From Cycas panzhihuaensis (lineage: Eukaryota > Cycadophyta): a stretch of 64,000 nucleotides of DNA. The position numbers were made by a program, and so were the translations under genes. Shown piece by piece: positions 1 through 11,220 of the stretch. The notes beneath the pieces are model-generated. The model had not been told where the DNA came from and ran no database searches. It worked only from the letters and a program-made list of their open reading frames with translations. The DNA lies in NCBI GenBank assembly GCA_023213395.1, contig CM041465.1, positions 224,075,741 to 224,139,740 of the forward strand. Direction: 5' to 3'. Every line of letters begins with the position of its first letter. Position 1 is the first letter of the stretch.

Positions 1-1390
1 CTAATTGAGATTCTCAGATTCTCCGATGCTTCAATAGAATTAACTATAGAAATGTTGTAAGCCCAAGGAATACAATAGACTTGGACTCATCAACGTCACT
101 CCAAGGCAAAATGCTTTGCACCAGATGGTTAGTAAGAGGGGTTAAAGGAGATGAGCCCTATAAGACCTTAGTCAAGCACAATTCGGGGCAAGCTAAGCCA
201 TGTTGCATAAGCATATTCACTCTACCTACCCGTGAGCCCTTAATTATGACAATAGCTATTAAGGTGGTGGGATCCCCATTATTCAAAGTTATTTGGAGGG
301 CATGAGAGGAGAGCAAGAAACTACTGACCTTGAAAGAAAATGAGCCATGTCAAGGGCTATTTTTCACAATTATTCCATTTGGTGGTCCATTGTTGCTATG
401 CGAAAATTTATGCCTAACACAAACTCCATGGTAAGAGGCCAAGCACCTTTATAAAAAAGGACTATCGAGGGTGTTTTAGTTATTAATAAGCCTTGAGCAT
501 GTTGCAAATCCTGGGTGACAGTTAGGCAAGAATTCAATCTTATAAACTCCAATAGGTTGATTATTGAAGAAATATAGAATTTATGTCCAACAATATAGCT
601 CTCTAAGCTAGCCACAATAGCAAACAGTGAATTGTGGCAGAACTGGCCATGGAACCACTCAAAACTACTGAAGAAATTCTCTATTTCACATGCTTATAAA
701 AATCTTGCCAACTATAAGGGGATAGCGATCACACTCAAACTAGACCTGGAGCATTGAATGCAGTGAAATGATGTGGAGGTGTCGATTTGAAAGGTTGTGG
801 CATGTGCCAATGAAGCCCGAAGGCTTTCTTCGCCTAGTCAATTAGTCATAATCGACTAGCAGTCAAAACTAGGCTAGCGAAGCTAGTGCATATGGCATGT
901 GCATTTTGTAACCATAAATAAATTATTCTTCATCTCTTCTGGTGGTGACCTTTCGCCAAACATGTTAAGTACCCAGTCAGCAATTTTAGCCAACCTATAG
1001 CATGAGAACTTTGGATGTAATGTAGCTCTATGCAATGACACCCAAATCTTCTTCAACTCTTTCCAAATGACCTGGGAGCTTATAAAAATTGAAGTTTTGT
1101 AGTTGTTTAGAAGTTAAGAAGTACTGTGTTTTTAAAACATAAATCACATGCATGCACTTTCTCAAAAGAAATGTTCTTCACCGCATTAAATGAATGTGCC
1201 TTTCAAATCAGCATTAAGGCTGAAAAAGTACAAGTTGAACTCAGGCACTTATAGGAGCTAATCTAGCACTAGAAAAAGGTAGTTCAAGGTAGTTGAAGAA
1301 CCCACAAAGTTGTTCCAAAGGGAGGAGTGGATCTAGAAACAACCACCCTACTCCACCTTAGGAACATTTGGCATTTCGTATGCAAGTTAG
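1..1390. other. No gene recognised
   Basis: Short open frames occur on both strands (for example 81-305 plus and 370-615 minus), but none shows a recognisable domain and none can be chained through plausible splice sites. Some of this stretch may be the body of the LINE whose 3' tail ends at 1834, but I could not identify RT or RNase H motifs in it. Confidence 0.5.
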
Positions 1391-1518
1391 CCTGGTCAAC
1401 CTGAGACCGAACAGTGCACCACATAGGTGTTGGTGTCGATCAATATTGAGCAGGCCTGGCCAACCTGAGACCAATCAACGCACCATGTAGGTGTTGCCGT
1501 CGATCAATATTGAGTAGG
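1391..1518. repeat. 64-bp tandem duplication
   Basis: Two adjacent copies of a 64-bp unit, 1391-1454 and 1455-1518. Both begin CCTGG(T/C)CAACCTGAGACC and end TCGATCAATATTGAG(C/T)AGG. The copies differ at a handful of positions and have the same length with no indel. No coding role is seen. Confidence 0.9.
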
Positions 1519-1649
1519 CCACTTGTAAAGGGTGGAAGCTAAAAGATCAGCCCCAAGATATAGGGAATGATGGATGGGATTGTGGTCTTGTTCTCCTGAC
1601 TGCTAGAAGGGGGTGGGAATCCAACTAATTTGGCCTTTTGTGATTACTC

Positions 1650-1834
1650 AGCCCTATAAGCTCAAATACTATGTAATTTTGTGTCTTCTTGCTAGTACCC
1701 TAAAAAAGAAAAGTTTTGATGGTATCATCCAAAGTATGGCAGAGGTAACATTCTCTCTCTTAAAAATTTTCGTTGTACCATGTATGTAATTTTTTTGATT
1801 TAATGAATCATCATTTTACAACAAAAAAAAAAAA
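1650..1834 (+). mobile_element. 3' end of a decayed LINE (plus strand)
   Basis: The stretch ends in a poly(A) run (about 1822-1834). The bases before it (TATGTAATTTTTTTGATTTA and on to the A-run) closely match the reverse complement of 6118-6200, the 3' end of the LINE inserted at 6088-7588. Shared tail plus poly(A) shows two copies of one LINE family in opposite orientation. The 5' boundary could not be placed; 1650 is only where I begin to see similarity. No open frame remains. Confidence 0.6.
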
Positions 1835-2905
1835 CACTTAGTTAAGCATGAAAAGTTGATGTGAAAAGCTAATTAATGTGATTGATTAAATATGAGAAGC
1901 TATTGTGAATAGCTAAATAGCTACTAATTAGTGTATGCTGTATATGGAAGGATTCTTTTGAAGATGTCATGAAATAGTAAATTTTTTAGATATATAATTT
2001 AGATGTTGTACAAGGAATGGAAGTAATGACAAAGTTGTTGCTCTATCACTTCAATTGATAGGGGTTGTCTTTTAGTTAGGTTTTAACATAGTCCTTTATT
2101 TTAGTATGTCAATTCGAGGTAATCTCAATTGACAAAATATTCTGGACCTGATTCTGCAACAGTCAGACCTACTTAAAAACTCTTCAAGAATTGGCATGAG
2201 TTCCAAGGGTGTATAATTATTATTGAAGAGCTCAAAAATGATATTTCTTGTTATTCACCTATACAAGAGGTTTATGCAACTACCATATATCCTCAATAAA
2301 CACTTGAGACTGATTTGACCACAATACACAGATGGCGGGTACTCTCTAAGCATTGCACATCAACTTCCCATCAGTCCAGAATGGAATAGGAGGCCATTCA
2401 AGATGAAATCAAGAACGAAAGATGAAAGTAAGGTTCATTTTTAGTAACGCAACCTGAACATGACACAATGCTAAACCATAGAAGTAACTCAAAGAAGGAT
2501 TTCATCTTTTATTGCAATCCTTCAAACCCATGAAACAAGTAATGCCTTAAAAATGGAGACCGTTACCCTATGTAAGCCCAATCTCCTATATGTTGAGTCA
2601 ATAATATGAGACTCCATTGTTGAATTGATGATCTGAAACTCCATCTCCGTTAAGCCAGACAGAACACAACGCATCTTCAACCCTCCTTGGATTACAATGC
2701 AGAAATCACTCCCTTACAAGACATTGGATAGAAGCACCAATGTCCATCCTAAGATGTAGCAGAGAAGGTGCTAGCTATCTGGAACAGACATTGAATACAA
2801 TGAATCTTTATGAATGGCATCCACAACCCATCCGTCCAGTTGCAACGCAAGGCAAGCTTCTTAAGAAGCATCCACCACCAAAACAAACATTCAACCTGTC
2901 ACAAA
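1835..2905. other. Downstream flank of the host gene; nothing recognised
   Basis: AT-rich sequence between the LINE tail and the stop codon of the minus-strand host gene. It should contain that gene's 3' UTR and poly(A) site at its upper end. The open frame 2740-2973 on the plus strand overlaps the last coding exon in antisense and is judged a shadow. Confidence 0.4.
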
Positions 2906-4980
2906 TCAGAAAGAATTGGACACAAGAAATTCTAGCATTGCTGCAGCACCTGCATCCCTTGAACTGCCTCTGAAATTCTTTCCCAAAACATCCAGCATCT
3001 TCGTCCGATGTAACTCTTTACCTGTATCAGAAGTTGTAACAAATATTATTAGTGGCCTGCAAGAAGCATCAAAAGATTTAAACTACTTCAGATTATCCAC
3101 CAGAATAAAATTATATACATGCAAACAGTAAAATGAGACAATTTTTTTAAATTATATTTAAACAAATCTGAGGAGAAGATGTACAAAAAAAGGTAAACCA
3201 AAGCCAATCTCAGATAAAATCTGGAGCTCTAAAACCCACAAAACTTAAAATGTATGCAAATATGATTTCAACTAACAAAAAATGACAAGTCTATCCTGAA
3301 ATAGCACATTACCCTCTTCCAATGAGAGCATAATAGCTCTGCTTTCCAACTTAACTGCATGCACACTTCTAGCAGATGCAGATAAAGGCCAGAGAGCTGA
3401 CATTGCATAAAGCGCACTTGTTAATAATGTGGAACAATCATTTCTATCAAAGGAAACCAATGAAAAACATCAGAACAACTTTGATGCACAACTATATCTC
3501 AAAAAGAACCAGAGAATGCAGGCTTACATTGGAAATAGTACTGATCAGATTCATCACATTGCTTTAGAAAGGCTTGTAGCCTTACAAAACGGTGCTGGTA
3601 AGGTGCAAGCGTTTCTTTCTCCAATTGATCTACTTGAGAATTCTCGGATGAAGCGGACAGAGCTAGAAACTTGCCCCAGTCTGACTCTGATGATGAAATT
3701 CTACAAGGTGTTTTCTTCTCAGAAGCTGCTGGCTCAGGAGGTGCAGACTCAAGACAGCCAAGCCTTAATCCCATGGTTTGAAAGCTGTTATCATTCAAAG
3801 ATTGTAGTTCCACTGTATTCCTTATATCCGTTTGGTTTGAAAAAAGCTCAGTATTTGTGCCTTCCAATGGTAGCGTAGTAGTCATATTACCTAATCCTGA
3901 ATCGCCCAGCGAACAGAGTTGAGCCACATTAACAGATGAATTTATTACACCATTTCCATTCAATTCCAATGACCGAGACTGCGGCTGTGACCATCCCAAG
4001 TTTTGCATATTTTTACTCTGCAACTCTACAATCCCATTGAAAGTCTTCAGACCTTGAAGACCTCCTTCAATTTTGTCGGCAAATACTTTGTGTTTCTTGA
4101 AGCAATATTTGGAGGGAGAACAATGGTTTGGAGTAGCAATAGGCTCATGCTGCCTTTCCTTTTCGTAGTGCCTTTCCCCATCACTTTGACAGTTATCGGG
4201 CCCTTCTTGCTGATATCTAGCTTTCAGAAAATATGGATTCTGATCTGCCAGCCCTCTGGCTAAATCTGTCTCTTTTTGTTTCTGAAAGCAAATGGATTTC
4301 CTTTTCTTCTCAAGGATGGGACTGTTACTATTGTTTAGGCATAGATTGCCTTTGTTGCTAACAGACCACTCAAAATTTGCCTCCATAGGAGTCATGAGTA
4401 TCGGAACATACTTAAGACCTTTCACTGGCAAATTATCAGTACCAGCTGACTGAGTATTTGTGGAAGCTGGAATTCTGCATTCCCACCTACAAGTATCTTC
4501 ACATTTCAAAACACTAAAGGTATGCGTTAGAGGCTGCTGAGAGACACATGACCCTCCTTTTGCTGACCGAGGAGTGATTTCACCTGACCCCGCAGCATCT
4601 TGTATGTTATCCCTGCATATTATCGCCCGACCAGCTCCCATATGTAAATGGGTAGAGCTGAGTCTTTGAGGCGTTCTTTTGGATGAGTCCAATTTGCCTG
4701 CCCTGTTACTTGTGCAGCAATCCAGAGAAGCCTGGGACTGAGAAGGAACACATCGATACAGATTCTGATGCTGCATGTTAAGCCCTCCAGAAAATGACAT
4801 ATCTTCTGTATTTAAAGTGCCCAATGCATTACAGGCATAAATAGAAACAGAACTCTGCAGTGGCTGCTTCCCTCTCTCAGGCTTAGCTAAAGCAAGTGAC
4901 AAGAAGTTTTCTTTACGAAAATATGGACTCTCTGGCTGGAATTCGGGCATAATTCTACTGTAAAGCTGAGTCAGTTCCAT
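2906..4980 (-). CDS. Host gene, 3' part: plant protein of unrecognised function
   Basis: Three exons join in frame on the minus strand: 4980-3528, 3396-3313 and 3021-2906 (stop TGA at 2908-2906). Intron 3527-3397 (131 nt) has donor GTAAGC and acceptor TCAG, phase 1. Intron 3312-3022 (291 nt) has donor GTAATG and acceptor ACAG, phase 1. From the ATG at 4980 this gives 550 residues. The protein is hydrophilic and serine-rich with no membrane segment. The C-terminus is the most conserved-looking part: a block around FVRLQAFLKQCDESDQ, then a helical, charged stretch (HAVKLESRAIMLSLEEGKEL, spanning the last splice) and a Leu-rich end. I recall similar C-termini in uncharacterised plant proteins but cannot name the family. 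The exon body is uninterrupted and splice phases agree, so the gene looks functional here. Whether translation begins at 4980 or in an upstream exon is open. Confidence 0.72.
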
Positions 4981-4984
4981 AGCA

Positions 4985-5224
4985 TTATCTCGATGATGTA
5001 TCCTCCAAAATAGATGCTGTTTTGGATTGTGTATGTTTTATCTTCTGTACAACCTCTTTGCCCCCCTGACAACTTGAGCCTGTTAATGAATATGGAGGCA
5101 GAGAACATGTAGAGTCTGGAGTCTCAGGAGGCACAATCTTTGTCCTTGGTGCATGGTGCATAGGCAACAAAGGACCATCATCCTGTAAGCATTCAGAATC
5201 ATCAAATTCAGAATGATTACCGGC
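4985..5224 (-). CDS. Probable upstream coding exon of the host gene, frame problem at its 3' end
   Basis: On the minus strand, a pyrimidine/AT-rich stretch ending TTGCAG is followed at 5224 by about 79 codons of open frame. The composition matches the large exon (acidic start, then a Pro-rich segment such as TKIVPPETPDSTCSLPPYSL). The frame ends in TAA at 4987-4985, only 5 nt before the ATG at 4980, and the large exon is read in a frame shifted by one. The large-exon frame is itself closed by a TAA near 5034, so the two frames can only be joined by a 1-nt indel or an unusual splice between about 5034 and 4988. No good GT-AG pair of normal intron length is visible there. Options are an assembly or natural frameshift, or true initiation at 4980 with this exon as 5' UTR. 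Confidence 0.45.
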   Translation of the reverse strand, partial: AGNHSEFDDSECLQDDGPLLPMHHAPRTKIVPPETPDSTCSLPPYSLTGSSCQGGKEVVQKIKHTQSKTASILEDTSSR

Positions 5225-6087
5225 CTGCAAGTATTGCAAAATAAAGCATAACAATCTCCCTTCAATCAAGGGATACACATGACACAGAAACAAAGTCCAA
5301 AAGACTTATGCTATGCATGGTTAGCCCATCAACAAATTTTATTTGTTAATGTCCCAGTCAAGGATTCAAATCAAAATCCTTAACTGGCTAGAAATGCCAG
5401 GTCTGTTAGTCATAAATACCTCTTGACGAGCTCGACAGGATGATGATTTATTTCCCAAAATACAATTCAACAAAACTAATTTATCAGTCCTAATTTACAG
5501 AGAATTCAAAGTTTGAAATAGACTTTGGGGATGATTCAAGCTTCCTGTCCCAAGTTGTCAATGTTTTAAATCTATTAGAGGTCGCAGTTTAAGACAATGA
5601 TAAACAAGTTTCACAAAAGAAAAGATAAGCTTTGAAAGCTGTCTGATGGCAATGGTATTCTTTGTTAGCATTTTTCAAGTTAGAAACTTGCGAGCCTAAT
5701 GAACTTTAGACCACATGGTCCCCTTCAGCAGCTACAGTTTCCATCATTTCCCTCATCCTTGAGCAAAAACGTAAGTTTTTTCTGCTAAATATTAATCACT
5801 TACACAACAAATGCCTCCTGCATGAAATGTGACTCCAAAAAATGACCCCAAATATAAAACATACCCTTATATTTTCTGAATATACTTTCCTATAAGGATA
5901 TTAAGGGCAAATCATCCAAACATAGTATTTATAAAGTCCTGGAAAATAAGGAACCTCTCCAAGATTTTTATTTTTAAAAACAACAGAGAGTTACAATCCA
6001 AATATACCACACATAAGGTTGAACCTCAAAAAATAAGGAAGCTTTTCAAGATCATTTTATAAAAACAAGGAACATACATGTGCTTCC
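5225..6087. other. Presumed intron of the host gene
   Basis: AT-rich non-coding sequence directly upstream of the acceptor at 5226-5225. No exon or repeat domain was recognised. It ends at the target-site duplication of the LINE at 6088. Confidence 0.4.
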
Positions 6088-7588
6088 AAGTTCAATAGAA
6101 TCTTTTTCTTTTTTTTTTGTTGAATGAGATGATTGATTAAATAGAAAAAATTACATACTGTACAACAGGAACCAGGGAAGAGAATGTCATCCCCTCCATC
6201 CCTCTGGATGATACAAAAAGAAACATAGAGCTATTACAGCTAGAACTGGAGTACATAAAAGCACAAACAACACAAAAAATCTGCCTACATGCAAGCACAA
6301 ACTAGACAACAGGAAAAATCAATCTTGGCCTCCTCCTCCCACAACCGGCTGAGCAGTACCAAGACATCCCTACCCACCATCTCGCTTATCAGGAGGGTTT
6401 CCTCTCAACTTCCACCCTTTGCATTGGGGTGGCTCAGCATTCACTAGAATAACAATATGAACTGCTTTTTCCCTAAGGAGAGCCCTAACTAAGCTACATT
6501 TGGGAGTTACACTAGCCCTGGTTCTAAGGGGAGACCCAATTGTTTGCAAGCCGTCTCTTGCCCTGTGAGAAACTACAACTTCTGCTCCTGTGTCCGTCTT
6601 GGCATGGGAGTTGTTGAGAACTGCCTTCTTTGAGGGAAACATCGCTCATCGTGCACAGGGTCGAGCCCCAATGATCAATCAGCTCCTTCAAGTGAGAAAG
6701 TTCAAGCTTGACCTTCTTAACCTTGACATTGATTTGTAAGGAACAAGAGGGCAAAACAACAAAAACCATGTCGAAAGAAAGGCACAAAGCAGGTGTCTTA
6801 CCATTAAATAAAATAGGTTCCCAGTCGTAATGTATCATTTCTACACGCAACAAGTCCCAAGCCAAGGTAAGCAATTGGGAGAATGCCTGATATCCCCCAA
6901 ATGGAAGCATTCTATCCTAACATGTCAAAAATCATTAGTTTGGCTAATACCCAAGCCCAATCCCAGATAGATTTAGCAAGGGGACACCACTGAATGAGGT
7001 GCAAGAGGATCTCAGTTGTCCACAAAAGACACACATCATGTCCATGTGCCCCAGTTTTGCTGGCCTATAGTTATAATTGCAAGCCCATAATGCATTAATG
7101 ACCACACAAAGAATGCCTTTTTGGGTTCCAATGGGGCCCTCCATAGCCTTTGAAATCCCCTTAACCAAGTATGCTCCTCACTAGCAATGGCCCAACTTGG
7201 ACCATCAGCTTCTACACATGCAAAGTAGAGAATTTAGTAAACAATTTAGACATGTTCCAGGCCCAGTCCTTCCACCACTTTGAGCTACCATTAGTAACCA
7301 AATTAGGAATTTGCGAGTCTGAGAACTTAATGATTTAATTTGCTAGAGGTTTTGATTCCAAACTCGTCCTTGACTGTTGACCATGCCTTCTAGCGACCTC
7401 TATCAAATAACTGCCCTACAGTATCTGGCCTTTTCTTATTCAATCTGTGTGCTTCAAACCACTAATGTTATCCAAGGCACTACCAATCTCTTAGAATCAG
7501 AGGTGATTGTCAGATTAAGTGGTCCCCAAATGATAGCCCTTTCCTTAGCTACTCACCAAGCCAAGCCAACCATTTAAGTTCAATAAAT
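6088..7588 (-). mobile_element. 5'-truncated LINE in presumed intron, with target-site duplication
   Basis: A minus-strand LINE: its poly(A) tail reads as a T-rich run at 6101-6118 on the plus strand. Flanks carry AAGTTCAATAGAAT (6088-6101) and AAGTTCAATAAAT (from 7576), a 13-14 bp duplication with one base difference, as expected of target-primed reverse transcription. The body (about 6102-7575, roughly 1.5 kb) is much shorter than a 6-7 kb full element, so it is 5'-truncated. A reverse-transcriptase zinc-binding (zf-RVT) region is recognisable near 6960-7180. The 3' end is related to the LINE tail at 1650-1834. Confidence 0.75.
6944..7180 (-). pseudogene. zf-RVT domain remnant of the intronic LINE
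   Basis: In one minus-strand frame the translation contains LWRAPLEPKKAFFVW followed by a Leu/His-rich segment. This is the usual start of the zinc-binding region that follows RT in plant LINEs (PKkxxFxW...C.xC). A Cys pair (CVFC) lies in a neighbouring frame, showing a frameshift. Many stops follow towards 6370, where the RNase H region is expected but not readable. Confidence 0.55.
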
Positions 7589-8557
7589 ATTATCATAGTT
7601 GATATTAATGTTTTATTTTGAATATTATTTTGTTTTTTTTGGTAAAGGAACCAAACAAAACAAGGATATGACATTTTGAAGCATTCTTAATGTTACTGTG
7701 AAGCTGGGTACATGTTCTACAACAAGTATGTAAGCCATGAATCTTATAAAAAGTGCTATGACAACATAGGACCTGAATGATGTTCTTGGGGATACAATAT
7801 AGGATGCCAGTAAATGCAGTTATTACATCATAATGCCCAAGCTACTTTACCATCTACCATAGGCTCTGGGAGAAACTACCATCTATTTACCATGTGAGAT
7901 AAATGCATCTATCAACCACTAAGGTGCCAGTAATTGTCGAAAGATCAAAGTTAATTGCTGATTAGTAATTAGTGCCAATTTAGCATGCAAGACAAATGCA
8001 TCTATCAGTTTTTAAGGTGCCCGTAATCGTTTAATAGCCAAAATGAGTTGCTCATTAGGCATTATAGATTGCTTGATCTGGCCATCAAATATTGATGCAT
8101 AGATATGATTTCTAAGAAAGCCTAATCAAATCCTATGATTGCAAGCCAAGCACTAAGTTCTCCATGGTGCTGGATAAGCAATATGATGCATTGCTGTAAT
8201 AACCTTACTTTGCTGGACAAAGCAAAAACACAAAAAACAGTATGTACCATGGATAAGCTAAGTATTAAGGAACATGTAACTTGAAAAGTAGTGTCCTTAT
8301 CATCTGATTAATCAACAGAACTTACAGTGTTCAATGCTTACTATAAAGTGCATCTAACGAGGATTATAACAGCACTCAAGATAAAGATGATGAACAACTT
8401 CCTTGGTAGAGCTCCAGTTGAGACTTATCATAAGAAGAAATTGAGGCATTGTCACGCATCCACATAAAAGAGAAATCACTTCATAGTCTCTCTCCATAGG
8501 AGTGCCAGCTACATGCTGCCTTGCTTCCTAAAACTGGTTAAAGCAGAAAGACCCTTT
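7589..8557. other. Presumed intronic sequence
   Basis: AT-rich sequence between the LINE and the possible exon near 8600. It holds a local near-duplication: GACAAATGCATCTATCA (about 7990) resembles GATAAATGCATCTATCA (about 7900). No coding signal was recognised. Confidence 0.35.
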
Positions 8558-8720
8558 TTAGGGGACAAAAAGATCATCATGACAAGCCACGGACAAGGAG
8601 GAGCTATCAATCAAACTAACAACAGTTTCACTCTTTGGATTCAGTTGTAAACCTCGGTTCGAAATGCATGTACCACACTTTACATAAAGCAAACAAAGAA
8701 AACTGCAAGGACAATAAGGG
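8558..8720 (-). other. Possible host-gene exon (weak)
   Basis: A good plant-type acceptor (CCTTATTGTCCTTGCAG on the minus strand, near 8702-8718) is followed by an open frame ending with residues such as SETVVSLIDSSSLSVACHDD before a TAA at 8558. The composition is similar to the host gene exons. I see no convincing donor before the stop, and phases to neighbouring candidate exons were not resolved, so this may be chance. Confidence 0.2.
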
Positions 8721-8773
8721 TCATTCAGCCCAGTGCTGGCCAAAAAGTTAAAAAGGTTGAAGAAGATGCACAT

Positions 8774-10445
8774 CTACCAATAGCCGGGGACCTATCCAAG
8801 TATTTCTAAGCACTCCACTCATCAAGATCTGGCAAAACATTCACTTATCACTAGAAAAGCAGGACGTTATTAGTGAAAGATGTTTGGAACACAGTCTTTA
8901 TATTGACAAACCCTCTCAACTCGGTGTTGTTTCAGTCTTGGTATGGATACAACAAATTGGACAACTTTCCATTAAGTTAATGCTGGTCCAAATTTCCAGA
9001 TTCCCTCAATTTGCATGAAGTACTCATAAAATGTTTTTTTACTGTAATCAAATCAAAGAGAAGTCATAGATGTAAGCAAGCCTGCAAGTCCAGATCAGAC
9101 TTCTCTATTGAAACTTGCCCTATAGAGATTCGAATCCAGGAGAATAGGACCTATTCTACAACCTCTGACAAAAAATTTGACCCCACACACTCCAAACCTC
9201 TGGCCTTAGTTTGAAGCACCTTTGGATTCTCTTCAGTAGATATTAGAACACAAGATGATTGAACAATGTGAACACTACTTCCACTCAAAACAAAGTCAGA
9301 GCTGGGATGATTCGTAAGTTCTCAATAAAAAACCAAGCATATGCCCATGAAGCTTGCATTCTACAAAAAAACATCAAAAATGGCATGGATTGAATTAGCA
9401 AATTCAAGCAAGTCTACAGCACTCTCAACCAATTAATTTCTCTCAGTAGAAAATTTGTGTAGCACCATATAAGGTCTTCCCATTGCAGTCAATGATTGAA
9501 AGAACCAAAAACCAATGAAATAAAGATGCTTCTTCAGACAACAGTTCAAAGAACCAGAATTAACACAAAACATTTAAAATTTTTATTCCGGTTCCTTAAA
9601 ACAGCGATTCAGAGGAAAAAGGATACACATTCTTAAATTATATCATCAATATGAAGTTTAAGATAGTTGCCTTCGAACCTTCAGATATGCAAGAAAAGGA
9701 TGAAACTGTGAGTGAAAAGTAATTCTTATGAGATGAGTCATAAAAATAAAGGAAGCCCCTACTGCTCAAAGATAAAATAGAAGCACAGAAATTTAGGACA
9801 ATGTCTACATTAACACAATAGAAGATATTGTTCACAGAATTTTCTCAGTAAATTTACACAAATTAGACGGTTATACATAAGAAATTACCACCTTGAACAA
9901 TTGCATAGACCTCGAGCGAAATTGAACACCAAGAAAGACAGAGAAGGAAAATATGGCATATACGTGAGGAGAACGTATATAACATTCAGATGACCCAAGG
10001 ATCATGAAGGGGCTCAAATATCAGTGTATAAAATTACCAGACTATTGTTGGGGGAAAAAGTTCTGTATGTGTAAAGAAAACAGTAATAAAATGGCCTCAG
10101 GAAAATACAATCTGGAGTTTGAAAATTAACTCTGCAAAGGATCCATTTTCAGACGATTATCCGATGCAATAAAATTTGCTCTAGGAGGTTGTAGGAGCTC
10201 CAGGCATGGCTCCCTATTCAAGCAAAGCATAGATGCCAAGATGCTCAGGGTTTTCTTTTCTAAAAAAAACGAACTCTCATGGCAAATATTGTAGCAGAAG
10301 ATTATTCAAAAGGTCGGGTTCCGGTCAGGGGAGCATTCAAATATAAATATTGACGATACATAAACCTTCTTACATTTAGATTTCAATATGCAATTGTAGG
10401 GCCAAAAGTTAAGCAAGAAACAGATATATCTTTTTAGCCACCAAC
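8774..10445. other. Presumed intron of the host gene; nothing recognised
   Basis: AT-rich, no long frame, no repeat domain recognised. It is called intronic only because candidate exons of the same strand lie on both sides. Confidence 0.3.
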
Positions 10446-10727
10446 TCAGGCGGACACTACTATCAAGAATAAAACGAGAACACCTTCAAACACAGGACGG
10501 GTTGTAGTTGAAAGCCTTAGATTAGCAGAAACTATGGCCCTCCCACTAAACCTGAACCAGCTTTCATAGGTTTCTGGACAGATACAAACGGTTCTATTTT
10601 CACATTCGTTTGTCAAAGGTCTGCATAATCTTTTATCTTTCGGCATTACTGTCCTTAGCTGCAGGGTGAAGACCAGGTGAGGATATGTTACAGGGCATCC
10701 AGAACTCCCAAACTGTGGGTGCGCCAT
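10446..10727 (-). other. Open frame of 93 codons, possible 5' exon of the host gene
   Basis: It begins with ATG (MAHPQFGSSGCP...) and ends in TGA. The codon composition is more balanced than the surrounding introns, and several splice-like sites lie inside (for example CTGCAG|CTAAGG and TTCAG|GTTTAG). No domain was recognised. It could be a 5' coding exon, 5' UTR or non-coding. Confidence 0.25.
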
Positions 10728-11048
10728 TGTGGCTTAGGATGGAACACACATTCAACCTAGTCCTATCTTCATAATTCCAAGACGGTCTCTATTTTATTGG
10801 TGGCTGCTCTTTCGGCTTTAACTTGCTGTAGAAGATGGCCCTTATTATTGTTTCAGATCATATTGGCATTCATAATAGCATGGCCATGAGCAACGACTGA
10901 CAGCTTCACGACTACAAAACCGAACCGAGCCAACAATTATTTTGTTTAATTTTTGAAAATGAAGGAAGCCACTGATATTCTACGAAAAGATCAGAATACA
11001 AAGAGATGCCAATGGCCTATTTCCTTCAAACCCAAATACTTCCCTCAC

Positions 11049-11220
11049 CTGTGCTGGAGACTATGGATGTTGATGAAGAAACGAACTTAGTTTCAGATTT
11101 ATCGAATGCCAAAAACACTTCCAATACTGATACGCCATGAAGCTTTGCCAGAGAATGCACTGTGTTGCTAGTATGTTTACCAAAAATTTCCATAGCAGGC
11201 GTCATCTCCAACATAGGCAT
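11049..11220 (-). CDS. Possible first coding exon of the host gene
   Basis: On the minus strand an ATG at 11220 opens a frame of about 57 codons (includes VHSLAKLHGVSVLEVFLAF, then a Ser/Thr-rich end). It reaches a near-perfect donor CAG|GTGAGG whose intron would start at 11048; reading through it, the frame stops at 11026. The good donor and amphipathic start make an N-terminal exon plausible. It leaves phase 1, but I could not find its partner acceptor. If it belongs to the 2906-4980 gene, the locus spans more than 8 kb. Confidence 0.35.

Noticed and set aside
3429-3878. Plus-strand frame of 149 codons
   Set aside because: Antisense to the large exon of the host gene; no recognisable domain and no splice support.
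6370-6910. Two overlapping minus-strand frames as host genes
   Set aside because: They lie between the TSDs of the intronic LINE, after its zf-RVT remnant, and are explained as decayed ORF2.
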